From Saprospiraceae bacterium (GTDB lineage: Bacteria; Bacteroidota; Bacteroidia; Chitinophagales; Saprospiraceae), in assembly GCA_016714785.1 (NCBI GenBank), contig JADKCC010000067.1:1-27091 (forward strand): a stretch of 27,091 nucleotides of DNA. Reading direction: 5' to 3'. Every line of letters starts with the position of its first letter. The stretch's first letter is position 1. The position numbers and the translations under genes were made by a program. Below the pieces are notes generated by a model, which worked only from the letters and a program-made list of their open reading frames with translations, ran no database searches and had not been told where the DNA came from. Positions 24,825 through 27,091 of this stretch are shown here, one piece after another.

Positions 24825-25373
24825 ATAGATTATCTATGTTGAAAAGGATCGTATCCAGAATAAGGATGTGTAACTATGATGGACTTGCAAATTTGTTTGC
24901 AAGAATAGAAGAAGACGGAGTCTGGATCAAGTAATAACTGATTTGGCTTCATATTAGACTTATAGGTTTACCTTTTAAGTGACTAAAGGTTATGGGAGCG
25001 TAGTGGGATTGCCTATGGAGCGTCTATATAGCGTGGTCGGGCCAAGGTCGGCACAACCTCGACTCAACGTCGTGACAACCTCTGCACAACCCATTTGAGA
25101 ATTTAGGAGAAAATAGGCAGTTTTGTTAGTTTTTTATGGTTTAAGGCTTTGCAATTTGGTTAAAAATGCTTGTTACAAAGATATGCTTTTATAGTGAGAA
25201 ATTCAAGGGTTTGTGGATGATTTTTTATTTTTTATTTTGGGATTTCATCTGCGAAGGGCTCATGCAGTTTTTTGTTTAACCATCTCCAGAAACCTTTAAA
25301 TTAAAGCCAAAAAGGCGGGAAAGAGCCTTAATATGATAAAACATTTTCTGTTTTAAATATTTTGTATTTTGTA
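24825..25373. other. 549-bp region with hairpins, no convincing gene
   Basis: A 32-codon frame at 24836-24934 (MLKRIVSRIRMCNYDGLANL ... DGVWIK) is too short to judge and contains a perfect hairpin CTTGCAAA-TTTG-TTTGCAAG (24884-24903). The part around 25010-25080 is richer in G and C, with repeated ACAACC words and a CGAC/GTCG hairpin. It could be a decayed gene end or an untranslated RNA; nothing is recognised. Confidence 0.4.
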
Positions 25374-25720
25374 CAATATGTTAACTAAAGTTTTGGGGCA
25401 AATTTTTCACAATAACTACACTCTTAACTTTGAATCAAATTCAATTGTGCTCTTTGGCGCTAAAGATTGTACTGTATGTATGGCATTGTCGCTCGAGCCG
25501 CGCTCCCATCCCTTACGGGTGCCTTCACTTCTCGCATTGTCATACTCGACCTTCCAGGATCGTTCAGTTATACTTTTTGCATTGCCAAAAAAGTATCCAA
25601 CCCGCTTGCTCCGAAGCGGGCAAGAAAAGTCTAGTTCCGCTAAATCGCTCCGCGTACCGGAACAGGCTCCCCAAGGAGTAAACCTTGGTATTACTACATC
25701 TCCCAAAGCAATATGTTAAC
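25374..25720. mobile_element. hairpin-rich element flanked by 12-bp direct repeats
   Basis: CAATATGTTAAC occurs at 25374-25385 and again at 25709-25720. The roughly 323 bp between is clearly richer in G+C than its surroundings and has successive hairpins: CCCGCTT/AAGCGGG (25601-25620), GTTCCG/CGGAAC (25634-25663) and CCAAGG/CCTTGG (25671-25688). Its right part resembles the dispersed intergenic sequences common in Bacteroidota (with AAGAAAAGTC and AAATCGCTCCGCG). The open frames inside it look like by-products of the repeat. The direct repeats could be a target duplication of a non-autonomous element; no transposase is present. Confidence 0.5.
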
Positions 25721-25991
25721 ATCGTATTTCTAAATCTTCTTGTAAATTCTTTTAAGATGTTGATTATTAGTAGACATAAATCCATTTATAAACTCCGAAA
25801 CTTCAGAATGTTAAGATATCTTTATTGGTTTGGATTGAATTTCTTGCCTTGTAAAATGTTATGAAAATCTTAAATCGAAGTATTTTAGTCCGACTAATGT
25901 CATGAATGCGACTTTATGAATGTTAAAATTGTTATTTAAAGGAATATTAATGAATGTAATTTCGTTTAATGTATAACTAAAATAAATCATC
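25721..25991. other. AT-rich spacer, no gene seen
   Basis: Very AT-rich, with no open frame of coding quality on either strand and no clear promoter. It may hold the promoter for the damaged gene at 25992. Confidence 0.4.
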
Positions 25992-26797
25992 ATGGCAACG
26001 CAAGTATCATTGGTAAAATTTGTAGGAGAATAGGTAATATTGTCCATTATATCTCGAATAATAGGTTGGCATCAAGAACGATCGGCAAGGTAGATATAGT
26101 CAAGATGCGCACTGCACCACAATACGCAGAAACGCGCAAAAATCAGTCAGAATTTTCGATAGCAACTAAAGCTGGACAGCTGTTTCGACAGGGAATGATG
26201 CACTTAACCCGTGGGTGTACCAATTATGCATATCCTGTAGAAGTAATGCAACTTATGATCAAGACGCTACGAGCAGACACGACACAACTAAAGGCCATAA
26301 ACAAATAAGTAATGGGCTTAAAAATGCGGAAACACAACAAGCTTTTTAGTCGATTGAAAATCTTTAGCAAACAGAGAGTGTGAGATGTATCAAGGAACCT
26401 AATAAAGCGTTCGCCCGACCAAAAAGCATGGCGACTCAATCGCAATTTACTCTTCCGGAGAAAAGGATCAACCGAGACCAAATGACCGTAAAAATAGGAT
26501 ATTATCATGTAGATTTTGAAAATCCGAGTGGCCAAATATGAAGATGCCTTACTCCATCGCCTGTCATCGCAACGAAAGATCGAATACAGCGACTTTATCT
26601 TACCAAAAGCCAATGGAATAGGCACTCCCTGGACCTTTGTAGTGCTCCAAGTGTGGCGTGAGAAGGCAGCATCAAGATGTGACAGGTATGACATTTATGT
26701 CTATGCTTTAGATGTGATCGCCCATGAAGTGAAAAAAAAGTTACTGATGAAGAAAATGTTATTGCAAAAGCCTTATAACATGTGGGCTGGAAAATAG
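25992..26797 (+). pseudogene. broken conserved Bacteroidota hypothetical gene
   Basis: ATG 25992 reads MATQVSLVKFVGE then TAG. One missing A at 26029-26030 rejoins it to the long frame GNIVHYISNNRLASRTIGKV, then RTAPQYAETRKNQSEFSIAT and KAGQLFRQGMMHL, open to 26308. This resembles a hypothetical family I know from many Bacteroidota, with N-terminal 'GKIGDxxFY...' and a 'pafqrTRENxxEFgrA.kAGkllR' block. Later fragments in other frames fit its continuation: TLPEKRINRDQMTVKIGYY, HVDFENPSG, and KYEDALLHRLSSQRKIEYSD from about 26520 to 26797. Several indels and possibly internal stops (near 26349) remain. No function known. Decay or assembly error cannot be separated. Confidence 0.45.
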
Positions 26798-27091
26798 AAG
26801 AAGGGCACGGATCGCATGGATCGCATGGATTGCAAAGGGCAAAACGTCCAAACTGCACCAATCAAGTTGATTATTCTGTATCGTGTGCATGGCCATAGGT
26901 CGCATTAGGGAGAGCATGATTAAAATTGGCGGCAAAATGATTGGGATGAAGTGATAGGAAGATGGTTGTTGATAGGTGATTTGAGATAGTAGAGATGAGA
27001 TTTGATATTCTTTTGCAGTTCAATGGTTTTGTAGGATATGGTCTCGTGGAGAAGGATTACGACTGGATGGGTCAGCATCAACGAATGTCAG
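26798..27091. other. right-end spacer with a 9-bp tandem repeat, no gene seen
   Basis: GGATCGCAT is repeated at 26809-26817 and 26818-26826, with a diverged third copy to 26835. The following purine-rich DNA (about 26930-27010) resembles the spacer at 23924-24060 in words such as GGGGTGAAG/GGGATGAAG and GATAG. No coding frame is convincing up to the window end. Confidence 0.4.

Noticed and set aside
25416..25706. 96-residue minus-strand frame inside the repeat element
   Set aside because: It overlaps the hairpins of the dispersed element and its composition follows the repeat; it has no promoter or domain. Treated as a by-product of the repeat.

Overview
The window looks like chromosomal DNA of a Bacteroidota member. 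The base composition is AT-rich, intergenic regions carry TAnnTTTG-type -7 promoter elements, and there is a SusC/CirA-like TonB-dependent receptor without the usual N-terminal extension. Many short secreted or outer-membrane proteins end in an aromatic residue. A chitinophagal or saprospiral lineage is plausible, but this is an inference from general resemblance. No rRNA, tRNA, CRISPR array, phage module or complete insertion sequence was seen.

Layout. 1-2350: end of a Gfo/Idh/MocA oxidoreductase, a secreted barrel-like protein and a frameshifted sugar phosphate isomerase/epimerase. 2400-4400: a run of small damaged genes (lipoprotein, antitoxin-like gene, secreted repeat protein), a palindromic repeat cluster and a tiny membrane protein. 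4406-8653: TonB-dependent receptor, a second Tat-exported sugar isomerase-like protein and an MFS transporter. 8687-11153: AI-2E-family permease and an HExxH lipoprotein. 11241-16663: a stress or oxygen-response island, described below. 16664-18455: amino-acid permease and a small secreted DUF4440-type protein. 18872-21587: RibF, a GT2 glycosyltransferase and an RluA-type pseudouridine synthase, one leftward operon. 21711-23923: Mrp ATPase, NifU-like protein and PyrF, one rightward operon. 24141-27091: an outer-membrane protein followed by mostly non-coding or degenerate DNA, including a hairpin-rich element flanked by 12-bp direct repeats and a broken Bacteroidota hypothetical gene.

The most coherent biology is at 11241-16663. 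A histidine kinase has a FixL-like PAS domain that keeps the heme-proximal His (H66) and the distal Arg (R86). It is followed by an unusual regulator in which a REC domain is fused to a complete CRP/FNR-type cNMP-fold plus HTH. Two flanking CBS-domain genes each have a TGA-N6-TCA palindrome centred about 37 bp upstream of the end of a -7-like motif. I propose a local regulon: a heme-PAS kinase phosphorylates a REC-CRP activator, which switches on CBS-pair proteins, a tandem USP protein with a cysteine-less thioredoxin-like head, and possibly the following LOG-family protein.

A second theme is frame disruption. At least eight genes need single- or double-base indels to read through, mostly in short A or T runs. 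The affected set includes pyrF and the glycosyltransferase, which otherwise look intact. This pattern suggests residual indel errors in the assembly as much as genuine decay, and it also clouds the apparent RibF-glycosyltransferase fusion.
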